From Clostridia bacterium (GTDB lineage Bacteria; Bacillota; Clostridia; Christensenellales; CAG-1252): DNA of 5,550 nt. The stretch lies in the NCBI GenBank assembly GCA_016296985.1, contig JAEDHM010000095.1:1-5550 (forward strand), written 5' to 3'. Below are positions 1 through 5,550 of this stretch, piece after piece; position 1 is the stretch's first letter; each line of letters begins with the position of its first letter. A model generated the notes under the pieces. It had not been told where the DNA came from and made no database searches. It saw only the letters and a program-made list of their open reading frames with translations. The translations under genes and the position numbers were made by a program.

Positions 1-77
1 CCCCATTATTTTTATTACCTTCATTTTTATTTATCGTTGTTATAATATGTTATATAAGGGAATAAACCACAAGGCAT
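1..77. promoter_or_regulatory. AT-rich intergenic region with weak promoter-like signals
   Basis: This stretch lies beyond the rlmH terminator and holds no complete gene. On the plus strand TGTTATAAT at 38-46 is an exact extended -10 element but lacks a recognisable -35 box; it would transcribe antisense to rlmH. On the minus strand a possible ATG at 6-4 follows a GAAGG about 11 bases upstream, which could be the start of the next gene outside the window, with AT-rich -10-like words (TATTAT at 47-42) further upstream. All of these are weak, and chance matches are likely in such AT-rich DNA. Confidence 0.25.
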
Positions 78-107
78 AAAAAAAGCACGCCCATTGACGT
101 ACTCTTT
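78..107 (-). terminator. Probable Rho-independent terminator after rlmH
   Basis: On the minus strand AAAGAGTACG and CGTGCTTTTT can pair into a 10-bp stem with two G-T wobbles around an 8-base loop, and the T-run extends to seven. It begins about 31 bases after the rlmH stop. The wobbles become A-C mismatches on the plus strand, so the structure works for minus-strand transcription only, as expected for the operon end. The stem is weaker than the one at 3458-3486. Confidence 0.55.
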
Positions 108-138
108 CAAAAATATCGGCTTACAAAGTACCGCATAT

Positions 139-594
139 TTATTTATGATACCCCGAATCCGCGTTTATCATAAATCCACGGTATATTTGCTCCACCAACA
201 ACACTCTAAAAAGTTGATGAGGGAAGGTGAGTTTTCCAAAGGAAATGCTTTTATCGCAACCTGCCACAAACTCCCTCGTAAGCCCGTTGCTACCGCCGAT
301 AACAAAGGATATTTCCTCTCCTCTATTTACGCTTTCCTTAAGCATTTTTGCAAAAGAAGGACTATCCAACTGCTCGCCCCGAAGGTCAAGGGCAATCTTT
401 CTTCCCCTCAATGCCTTTTGAAGTTTTTTGCACTCTTCCTCCTTCACCTTTTCCACGTTATCCCCTCGAAATTCGTCAAGCTCGATCAATTCAAGAGAGC
501 AAAAGCGTGAAAGCCTTTTTGCGTACTCAGCATAAGCCTCGCGGAAAAAACTTTCCTTTATTTTTCCAATGCAAACTATATTAACCTTAATCAT
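139..594 (-). CDS. rlmH: RlmH, 23S rRNA pseudouridine(1915)-N3-methyltransferase
   Basis: RlmH uses S-adenosylmethionine to methylate N3 of pseudouridine 1915 in helix 69 of 23S rRNA, acting on assembled 70S ribosomes as a homodimer with a SPOUT trefoil knot. The 151-residue product starts MIKVNIVCIGKIKE, a typical family N-terminus. It has the cofactor loop FVIGGSNGL at 97-105, the knot motif LTFPHQLFRVLLVEQIYR at 122-139 and the invariant C-terminal YHK at 149-151. It is slightly shorter than the usual 155-160 residues. The residues just before YHK are NADSG rather than the more usual RGEP-like sequence, a tolerated variation. It is last in the operon and starts within the stop of the preceding protease gene (ATGA), with only a weak GGG-like ribosome site, so coupling is likely. 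A terminator follows about 30 bases later. Identification is secure. Confidence 0.96.
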   Translation of the reverse strand: MIKVNIVCIGKIKESFFREAYAEYAKRLSRFCSLELIELDEFRGDNVEKVKEEECKKLQKALRGRKIALDLRGEQLDSPSFAKMLKESVNRGEEISFVIGGSNGLTREFVAGCDKSISFGKLTFPHQLFRVLLVEQIYRGFMINADSGYHK

Positions 595-1601
595 CTGAAA
601 TACCCAAAAAGCAAGGTAAACAAGGTAACGCTTATTCCAATCGCCAACGAGCCTATGATAAAAGCGTTATCCTTCAAAGTTGCTTTTCCGTCCTTTTTAT
701 AACTGTCAAGAAAGATTTTAGGAGGCAAAAAGGGTTTAGGTCTAACCTTCTCTCTTGTATCGTACTTTTCAAAGGCGCCCAAAATAAGATAAAGCAAAAC
801 AAGATTTGCCATCAAGATGACAAAGGTTGCGCCAATCCCCAAAGGAGTCATAAAAAAGCCGTCGAGAGCATCGCTTATCCTTCCCAAAATTCCCAAGTCT
901 TGCGAAGCGTAGTTGCTCATAACCGAGATAAAATTGGTGAAAAAGTGTGTCGCCATGGAGAAATAAATACTTCCCGTCCGCAAAGCCACAAAACCCATAA
1001 CCAAGCCACCGACAAAAGCGTAGCCGAATTGGTTTATATTGGTATGCATACCTGCAAAAAGCAAAGCGGAAAAGAAGACTATTTCCCACTCGTTTCCCCT
1101 ATCCTCAAGCATATCAAAAAGCAAACCCCTGTGAGTAAACTCCTCAAACACTGCAGGAAGCACGCCTATCATAAAAATCCACAAAGGCAAATCCCAAGGT
1201 TTTGAAAACAAATAACCGCCAAAAGTGGGGTTATCAAAGCCAATAATCATCAAAAACAAATTCCATATTCTTGAAGACAACGAGGTCAAAAGATATAAGG
1301 ATATGCAAATGGGAATTAAAAGCCACCAACACTTTTTAGAAATTGGTTTTCTATATCCAAAATCACGGAAAAGATTTTTTACCCTGCTTTCTCCCTTTTT
1401 GCAAGGCTTAAGCCAAAGGGTAAGAAGAAAAGGGACAAGACCCATGCACAAGCACTGCGAAACAAGGGTGTAGGTAATATCCATCACATTGTCGCTTAAA
1501 GTGGTATTGACAGCAGAAAAGGAAATCTGCAAAATACCAAGACAACACATTACCACAAAATATACGATTGATAATCTTCCTCTTTTACTTATGAAACCCA
1601 T
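591..1601 (-). CDS. CPBP-family intramembrane metalloprotease (second of a tandem pair)
   Basis: This 336-residue membrane protein has a complete CPBP active site: EEFTHR at 153-158 (Glu153, Glu154, Arg158), FAGMH at 182-186 (His186) and HFFTN at 219-223 (His219, Asn223). Hydrophobic segments occur near 11-31, 42-64, 92-121, 138-152, 175-187, 192-207, 254-276 and 313-335. A basic hydrophilic stretch at about 277-311 precedes the last span, as in the preceding gene. Over 57 aligned residues around the second and third motifs (176-232 here) I count 24 identities with that neighbour, so the pair is an old tandem duplication. The start overlaps the upstream gene by 13 bp and no clear Shine-Dalgarno precedes it, so translation probably depends on ribosomes arriving from upstream. 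The stop overlaps the rlmH start as ATGA. Substrate unknown. Confidence 0.9.
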   Translation of the reverse strand: MGFISKRGRLSIVYFVVMCCLGILQISFSAVNTTLSDNVMDITYTLVSQCLCMGLVPFLLTLWLKPCKKGESRVKNLFRDFGYRKPISKKCWWLLIPICISLYLLTSLSSRIWNLFLMIIGFDNPTFGGYLFSKPWDLPLWIFMIGVLPAVFEEFTHRGLLFDMLEDRGNEWEIVFFSALLFAGMHTNINQFGYAFVGGLVMGFVALRTGSIYFSMATHFFTNFISVMSNYASQDLGILGRISDALDGFFMTPLGIGATFVILMANLVLLYLILGAFEKYDTREKVRPKPFLPPKIFLDSYKKDGKATLKDNAFIIGSLAIGISVTLFTLLFGYFR

Positions 1602-2620
1602 ACTGAAACCACGTTAAGCAACCAAACCAAAACCATAAAACCGACGGATATATACAAACCCGGGGATCTAACCTCTTTTTCACCCCTCACAAACATTGCC
1701 TCCGCCCGGCTGTCGTCCAAAACCTCTAGGGCATGGGAAAAGGTTGCAAAAATTCCCTTTATGCCCTTTTCAGTAGGCGGAGCGTAATACCCACCGCCTT
1801 TGACGTATCTTTTTATACTCACCTTGACGTAAAGATATACCAACAAGAACGTAATCACAATCCCCACCAAGGCCATAGCCAAATAAATGAAGACAATCCC
1901 CACCTCGGGCAAGGCAAGGAAAGACGCCGAAAGACCCTTGATAAATGAGGACTTTGCCAACGCCAAATCCACGCTTATGGCAACCAAGTTGTTTAAAAAG
2001 TGAAAGATGATAGAAGGATATATACTTCCCGTCAAAATCACCAAATAAGCCATAATAACGCCGATAGCAAACTGATGCACAAGTTGTACGGCGTTAGAGT
2101 GCATAAAAGCAAAAAGCAAAGCGGACAAGAAAATTGCATGAGCATAACTCTTGCCCTTCAAACCGTTTGCAAGCGCTCCCCTTACCAAAAACTCTTCACC
2201 AAAGGCAGGCATTATGCAAAGCCCGAAAATTCCCAAGGCAAAAGCGCCTCCCGAAGAGGTATAGTCGGCGTAGGTAGGAGTATAGTTATAGCCCATCAAG
2301 GACAACAACTTTGAAAACAAGGTGGCAAGAGGGCCGAAAGCCAAAAGGGAAAACAAAGCGATAGGGATAATCAACAAACCTTGCGACAAGGATATTCCCC
2401 TTTTCAAACCAAGGGTTTTTACAGGGCTTATCCTATAAATTCCAAAGCCAATCAAGGTTGCTCCCAAGAAAATGGCTTGCACTAAAAAGGAATAAGTCCA
2501 CAAAAAGGTGCCACCCTCAAGAGGAGAAAAGGACAAAGTAACCTGCAACACGATAGAGCAAGCATAGCCAATAAAAAATATTACACAGCCTTGATTATTG
2601 TCCGGTCTTTCCGCTCTCAT
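1589..2620 (-). CDS. CPBP-family intramembrane metalloprotease (first of a tandem pair)
   Basis: This 343-residue polytopic membrane protein carries the three signatures of the CPBP (Abi/CAAX protease and bacteriocin-processing) family. They are EEFLVR at 142-147 (Glu142, Glu143, Arg147), FAFMH at 170-174 (His174) and HFLNN at 207-211 (His207, Asn211). These residues form the expected intramembrane active site, so it should be catalytically competent. Hydrophobic segments lie around 11-32, 39-60, 77-103, 124-141, 158-174, 180-205, 233-266 and 322-341. A hydrophilic stretch at about 267-320 precedes the final span and falls outside the protease core. Family roles include prenyl-protein processing, bacteriocin maturation or self-immunity and anti-sigma factor cleavage; nothing here selects among them, and no bacteriocin-like small gene is adjacent. 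It overlaps walJ by 4 bp and the next gene by 13 bp. The next gene is a paralogue with the same layout. Confidence 0.9.
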   Translation of the reverse strand: MRAERPDNNQGCVIFFIGYACSIVLQVTLSFSPLEGGTFLWTYSFLVQAIFLGATLIGFGIYRISPVKTLGLKRGISLSQGLLIIPIALFSLLAFGPLATLFSKLLSLMGYNYTPTYADYTSSGGAFALGIFGLCIMPAFGEEFLVRGALANGLKGKSYAHAIFLSALLFAFMHSNAVQLVHQFAIGVIMAYLVILTGSIYPSIIFHFLNNLVAISVDLALAKSSFIKGLSASFLALPEVGIVFIYLAMALVGIVITFLLVYLYVKVSIKRYVKGGGYYAPPTEKGIKGIFATFSHALEVLDDSRAEAMFVRGEKEVRSPGLYISVGFMVLVWLLNVVSVWVS

Positions 2621-3405
2621 TTTACCTCATAAACCACGGTGTGGCATTTTTGCATAGCAGTCTCAATTTCCAACCCATCGCAACACAAACCGCAACGGGA
2701 AATTTTGTTTAACAAAGTATTTTTCGCAAGGGAAGGCAAATTGTTTTCCTCGCTAAGGTGGGCAAGGATTATATTTCTAGCGCCCTCCTTGATAAGGTCA
2801 ACGGCAAAATCCGCCGCCAATTCGTTGGACAAATGACCATACCGTCCCCCTATTCTCACCTTCAAGGACTGAGGATAATCACCGCCGAAAAGCATTTCGT
2901 GATCGTGATTAAACTCAAGCACCGCAAGAGAGCATCCCAAAACGTTTTGCCTAACCGAAGGCGTAACCAAACCAAGGTCAGTTACCACCGCCACCTTTTT
3001 ACTGTCGCTTTCCAAGGTATAGCCTACGGGACAAACGGCATCATGAGAGGTCCTAAAAGGTTGAACGTTTATACCGCACAGGGAAAATCCGCTTTCAAAA
3101 TCCCCTCTTGCAAAGGGGGAAAAATTGGTATGCATCTTCTCGTCCACCGCGCGTAAAGTCTTTTGATGGGATATAACGGGCACGTCGGGATTTTTCTTAG
3201 CAAAAACGGAAAGTCCCTTGATATGGTCGATATGCTCGTGAGTAACCAAAACGCCCTTGATTTTTTCAACGCTTTCCCCAATTTCGGCAAGAGAAGACAA
3301 AAGACGGGAATAGGATATTCCCAAGTCCACCAAAAGGGCGCAATTTTCCCTTTCAACGTATATGCAATTTCCCTTGCTACCGCTTGCCAAAACGCATACT
3401 TTCAT
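2617..3405 (-). CDS. walJ: WalJ/YycJ-type metallo-beta-lactamase-fold hydrolase
   Basis: This 262-residue cytoplasmic protein matches the YycJ/WalJ family, metal-dependent hydrolases with a nuclease-like metallo-beta-lactamase fold. In B. subtilis and relatives the gene belongs to the WalRK neighbourhood; its substrate is not firmly established. The family N-terminus VLASGSKGN is at residues 5-13. The metal-binding signature THEHIDH is at 55-61, with further likely ligands His121 and Asp143 (TDLG). The family blocks EFNHD (164-168), YGHLSNE (189-195) and AHLSEENN (215-222) all follow. Length is typical and no key residue is missing. The ATG is certain: an in-frame TAA lies four codons upstream and the family begins here. 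There is no usable Shine-Dalgarno, because the promoter ends 8 bases before the start. The stop overlaps the next start as ATGA. Use of the symbol rests on similarity, not on seeing walRK beside it. Confidence 0.92.
   Translation of the reverse strand: MKVCVLASGSKGNCIYVERENCALLVDLGISYSRLLSSLAEIGESVEKIKGVLVTHEHIDHIKGLSVFAKKNPDVPVISHQKTLRAVDEKMHTNFSPFARGDFESGFSLCGINVQPFRTSHDAVCPVGYTLESDSKKVAVVTDLGLVTPSVRQNVLGCSLAVLEFNHDHEMLFGGDYPQSLKVRIGGRYGHLSNELAADFAVDLIKEGARNIILAHLSEENNLPSLAKNTLLNKISRCGLCCDGLEIETAMQKCHTVVYEVK
2624..2628 (-). promoter_or_regulatory. Ribosome binding site of the first CPBP protease gene
   Basis: GAGGT sits inside the last codons of walJ, three to four bases before the ATG at 2620. 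Spacing is tight but usable, and it supports this start within the ATGA overlap, suggesting both coupling and fresh initiation. Confidence 0.65.
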
Positions 3406-3413
3406 AATTCTTA

Positions 3414-3443
3414 ATTATAATTCCCCACTCCTATTTTTGTCAA
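3414..3443 (-). promoter_or_regulatory. Sigma-A type promoter of the walJ-CPBP-CPBP-rlmH operon
   Basis: On the minus strand a consensus TTGACA (3443-3438) and a consensus TATAAT (3419-3414) are separated by 18 bases. Both hexamers match the housekeeping sigma consensus exactly. The expected transcription start, about 7 bases after the -10 box, is near 3407, while the walJ ATG is at 3405. The purine-rich AGGAG-like stretch lies inside the promoter spacer, so it would not be in the mRNA. Confidence 0.85.
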
Positions 3444-3457
3444 GACAAGGCGTATAC

Positions 3458-3486
3458 AAAAAGGAAGCGGTAATCCGCTTCCTTTT
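3458..3486 (-). terminator. Rho-independent terminator after the LCAT-like gene
   Basis: A perfect 12-bp inverted repeat (AAAAGGAAGCGG and its complement) encloses a 4-base loop. On the minus strand the stem runs into five T residues. It starts 11 bases after the hydrolase stop codon. The A/T-rich ends make the hairpin nearly symmetrical, so some plus-strand activity is possible, but no plus-strand gene needs it. Confidence 0.9.
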
Positions 3487-3497
3487 ATAAAAAACTA

Positions 3498-4856
3498 TTA
3501 TTTAACGAAGAAGGAATCTAAAATACCCTTGATGTACTTAAGACCGGACTCTTGTCCCCCTGACAATTCGTTGGCAATAGGTCCGTGAGCAACGCCGTCC
3601 ACGATATAGACGTTAGCGGAATCAAGAGGCAAACCAACGCAAGCACTGTATGAAGGTACGGTGCCATCCCCCAATTGATTGGTTACAACGGACAAAACAC
3701 CGCCGTCGCTCTCGCTTGACAAGTTTACACCAACCACGGTATCAAGTCCACGACCTACGATATAGTGAGTATTGACAAGTTGTGAAACGTGCACCTTTTC
3801 ACCCTTTTCATTTTCAATGAAAAATGCGGATTGGAAGGAATCCAAATCTTGCAAAATCTTCTTCAATTTTCCGTCAGTACCCTTCGCCCAGTCCTTTTCG
3901 AAAACAAATTCCCTAAAATCGGCTATTGTCAAAGCCTCTCCGTCAAGGGTTAAAGCACTTCCGCCTTGGGCAAAATAGGGCAAACTTGCAAATTCCGGGA
4001 AGGGCAAAAGATTATAAACGCTTGCAAAGTTTCTTGCGAAATCCTTCAAATCAAGGTCAAGCATACCCAAAATGACAGTCATCATACCCTCTTCTCCCGA
4101 AAGATTCGAGAAAAGGTTTGTAACCGCATCCTGCGAGCCAAGGAAGGGCGCGCTAAAAGGCATAAACAACTCTACCTTTTCACGGTTTTCCGCCTTCTTC
4201 AAAAACTCGGCAACCACAATACCGCCCATACTGTGAGTTACAAACATTACCTTATCATAACCCATAGAGTTTACAAAACTTTCAAGTTTTGCGCCGGCGC
4301 CCTTGATACTTTGTCGCCAGTCGTACTGCCAACACAAGATATCATAGCCCTCGATATTGTTTTCCGCAAAGTATTTCCTAAACCTTTCCGCGCTGTAGGA
4401 CATACCGCCAAAAGCGTCAAAGTTTTGCACGTCCTTCATATTCGCTATACGATAACGCTCGACAGGGATACAATCGGCATCGCAAGTAAGGAAATTGGTA
4501 TAACCCTCAAGATAAAAATCAAAGGCGGTATCACCACCGGTTTTTAGGGAAATAACCGCATCGCCAAAGCCTTCATAACCCCACCAACAAAAGGGGGTGC
4601 CGTCCTTTTTCTCAAGCTCGATATCATAAATTGCGCTAGCCATAAGACCGGGAATAAAAATAACCGCCTTGTCGTTTTGCGGAGTATAATCCTCTTGATA
4701 CAATGCGCCGTAATCGTGATTATAAACGTCCCGCTTCGCAGGAGAAGGATTCTCCTCTTTCATGCAGGCAAAGGAAAGCAAGGACACACCCAAAACCGCA
4801 AAGGTTAAAAAACCAAGGATAAAAATCTTGCAAATCTTTTTCGCTTTTTCTCCCAT
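3498..4856 (-). CDS. Exported LCAT-like alpha/beta-hydrolase (lipase/acyltransferase family)
   Basis: This 452-residue protein resembles the lecithin:cholesterol acyltransferase family, whose members hydrolyse or transfer acyl chains of lipids. It starts with a lysine-rich n-region (1-10) and a hydrophobic stretch (11-30) ending at Cys31. That fits export, but the sequence before Cys31 (LSFA) is a poor lipobox, so lipoprotein status is uncertain. Family hallmarks follow in order: VIFIPGLMAS at 65-74 (oxyanion-loop region), YDWR at 178-181, the nucleophile elbow THSMGG at 207-212 with Ser209, GDGTVP at 396-401 with Asp397, and VAHGP at 422-426 with His424. Ser209, Asp397 and His424 form a plausible complete triad, so the enzyme should be active. 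Motif placement is read from the sequence; substrate is not. Phospholipid or another envelope or host lipid ester is an inference. It is the last gene of its unit, 21 bases after a membrane protein and directly before a strong terminator. Confidence 0.85.
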   Translation of the reverse strand: MGEKAKKICKIFILGFLTFAVLGVSLLSFACMKEENPSPAKRDVYNHDYGALYQEDYTPQNDKAVIFIPGLMASAIYDIELEKKDGTPFCWWGYEGFGDAVISLKTGGDTAFDFYLEGYTNFLTCDADCIPVERYRIANMKDVQNFDAFGGMSYSAERFRKYFAENNIEGYDILCWQYDWRQSIKGAGAKLESFVNSMGYDKVMFVTHSMGGIVVAEFLKKAENREKVELFMPFSAPFLGSQDAVTNLFSNLSGEEGMMTVILGMLDLDLKDFARNFASVYNLLPFPEFASLPYFAQGGSALTLDGEALTIADFREFVFEKDWAKGTDGKLKKILQDLDSFQSAFFIENEKGEKVHVSQLVNTHYIVGRGLDTVVGVNLSSESDGGVLSVVTNQLGDGTVPSYSACVGLPLDSANVYIVDGVAHGPIANELSGGQESGLKYIKGILDSFFVK

Positions 4857-4861
4857 TTCTA

Positions 4862-4868
4862 TCTCCTT
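4862..4868 (-). promoter_or_regulatory. Ribosome binding site of the LCAT-like hydrolase gene
   Basis: The minus strand reads AAGGAGA followed by a 5-base gap and the ATG at 4856. This is a near-perfect Shine-Dalgarno sequence at good spacing, and it fixes the start of the hydrolase gene in the 21-base gap after the upstream membrane protein. Confidence 0.85.
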
Positions 4869-4877
4869 CCCAAAAAC

Positions 4878-5550
4878 CTATTCTTCCCCTTCGGGGCATT
4901 CCTCTTGAGAAATTTCACTTTTCTCTTTTTTTTCTTCGCTTTCTATATCCGAAGTATTATCGTCCTCTCCTTTTACAAAAGAATCGAAGTCGTCTTCAGC
5001 TGATACGTAATTTTTATCCCCCGAAACCTCTTCTTCGCCGTCAATCATTCCCACTTCGAATAGGGGCAAAAAGGCGAAAAGAGTAAAGGTAATAAAAATA
5101 ACCCAAATGGGAATAAGTTCGAATATAGCCCAACAACCGACTACCGCAACCAAAATTCCGCTTACACAACACAGCAAAGCGCAAATTCCCGTTGCAATCA
5201 AAAAGGCTTTGTTTCTTTTTATGGTATGTAGGATAAAAAGGATATAGGAAAAGCCATAACAACCGATACCCAAACCAATCAAAACACGGCGAACGATATA
5301 CAAAGCAGAACCTTGAGGAGCGTAGGGCAAGGCTACCGAAACAGTCAAAAGCACAATCCCGACAAAGGAAGACAAGGTAGCGTAAAGATTGAAAAAACCA
5401 AATTTTGTAAATACGTAGTTAAGGCACAAAAAGATACCTATTGCATTTACCACCCCAAACAAGGCGTAAACTAAAGCGCGGTTTATCGCCATCATTTCAA
5501 AGGACAAATTTATGACAGGCGTGTCTAACAAAGCAAAAGCGGTGCTGTAA
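4878..5550 (-). CDS. Integral membrane protein with acidic C-terminal tail (5' end beyond window)
   Basis: I do not recognise a family. The frame stays open to the window edge. The first possible start inside is a TTG at 5531 and the first ATG pair is near residue 13 of that form; neither has a convincing ribosome binding site, so the gene probably begins outside the window. Numbered from the TTG (217 residues), about five hydrophobic segments are visible, at roughly 16-41, 47-70, 82-104, 109-136 and 138-160. A short Lys/Arg loop (KRNK, about 105-108) separates the third and fourth. The tail from about 164 to 217 is hydrophilic and strongly acidic: 23 of 54 residues are Asp or Glu, and there is no hydrophobic stretch. 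The stop lies 21 bases before the next gene with no terminator between, so the two are probably co-transcribed. A transporter fragment or a membrane scaffold are both possible; no catalytic motif is visible. Confidence 0.75.
   Translation of the reverse strand, partial: YSTAFALLDTPVINLSFEMMAINRALVYALFGVVNAIGIFLCLNYVFTKFGFFNLYATLSSFVGIVLLTVSVALPYAPQGSALYIVRRVLIGLGIGCYGFSYILFILHTIKRNKAFLIATGICALLCCVSGILVAVVGCWAIFELIPIWVIFITFTLFAFLPLFEVGMIDGEEEVSGDKNYVSAEDDFDSFVKGEDDNTSDIESEEKKEKSEISQEECPEGEE

Noticed and set aside
94..510. Plus-strand open frame (138 codons) opposite rlmH
   Set aside because: It starts with TTG inside the terminator hairpin, shows no family features, and is fully antisense to the securely identified rlmH.
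769..1089. Minus-strand 106-codon frame inside the second CPBP gene
   Set aside because: Same strand but a different frame within a gene with an intact active site; its aromatic-rich composition is a frame-shifted reading of membrane-protein codons.
591..2620. Bacteriocin immunity or maturation locus, given the CPBP proteases
   Set aside because: No small precursor peptide with a double-glycine leader, no ABC exporter and no regulator is visible; the operon partners are walJ and rlmH, housekeeping-type genes.
2758..3156. Plus-strand open frame (132 codons) opposite walJ
   Set aside because: The minus-strand frame carries all WalJ motifs; this frame has no domain and is a shadow.
3966..4547. 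Long plus-strand open frame (193 codons) opposite the LCAT-like gene
   Set aside because: It lies wholly inside a gene with strong family motifs on the other strand, has no recognisable domain, and has low-complexity basic composition typical of an antisense shadow.
4881..4905. CCCC-GAA-GGGG hairpin at the end of the membrane protein gene
   Set aside because: The stem is only four pairs, lies within the coding sequence, and the T-run is about ten bases away, so it is not a convincing terminator between the two genes.

Overview
All six recognisable genes lie on the minus strand, densely packed, in two transcription units read from right to left. The base composition is AT-leaning, the Shine-Dalgarno sites are canonical, and walJ- and rlmH-type genes lie close together. 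This points to a low-GC Firmicute, most likely an uncultured Clostridia-type bacterium. walJ and rlmH are usually near the replication origin in Firmicutes, so an origin-proximal location is plausible but not shown here.

Right-hand unit (about 5550 to 3458): it begins with a membrane protein cut by the window edge, with about five membrane spans and a very acidic tail. After 21 bases comes an exported LCAT-like alpha/beta hydrolase with a complete Ser-Asp-His triad. The unit closes with a perfect 12-bp hairpin and T-run terminator.

Left-hand unit (about 3443 to 78): a promoter with consensus -35 and -10 boxes starts only 14 bases past that terminator. It drives a WalJ/YycJ-type metallo-beta-lactamase-fold hydrolase, two tandem paralogous CPBP intramembrane proteases and RlmH, the 23S rRNA pseudouridine-1915 methyltransferase. 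Every junction overlaps (4, 13 and 4 bp), so the four genes are almost certainly one operon with coupled translation. A hairpin and T-run about 30 bases after rlmH can act as a terminator on this strand only. The walJ promoter sits so close to the ATG that the mRNA should be leaderless or nearly so.

The most interesting point is the operon content. In many Firmicutes walJ and rlmH flank an HtrA-type membrane-anchored serine protease. Here that position holds two CPBP intramembrane proteases instead. No RNA genes, CRISPR arrays, insertion sequences or long repeats were seen. Apart from the first 138 bases, which hold a terminator and weak promoter-like signals, there is almost no non-coding DNA.
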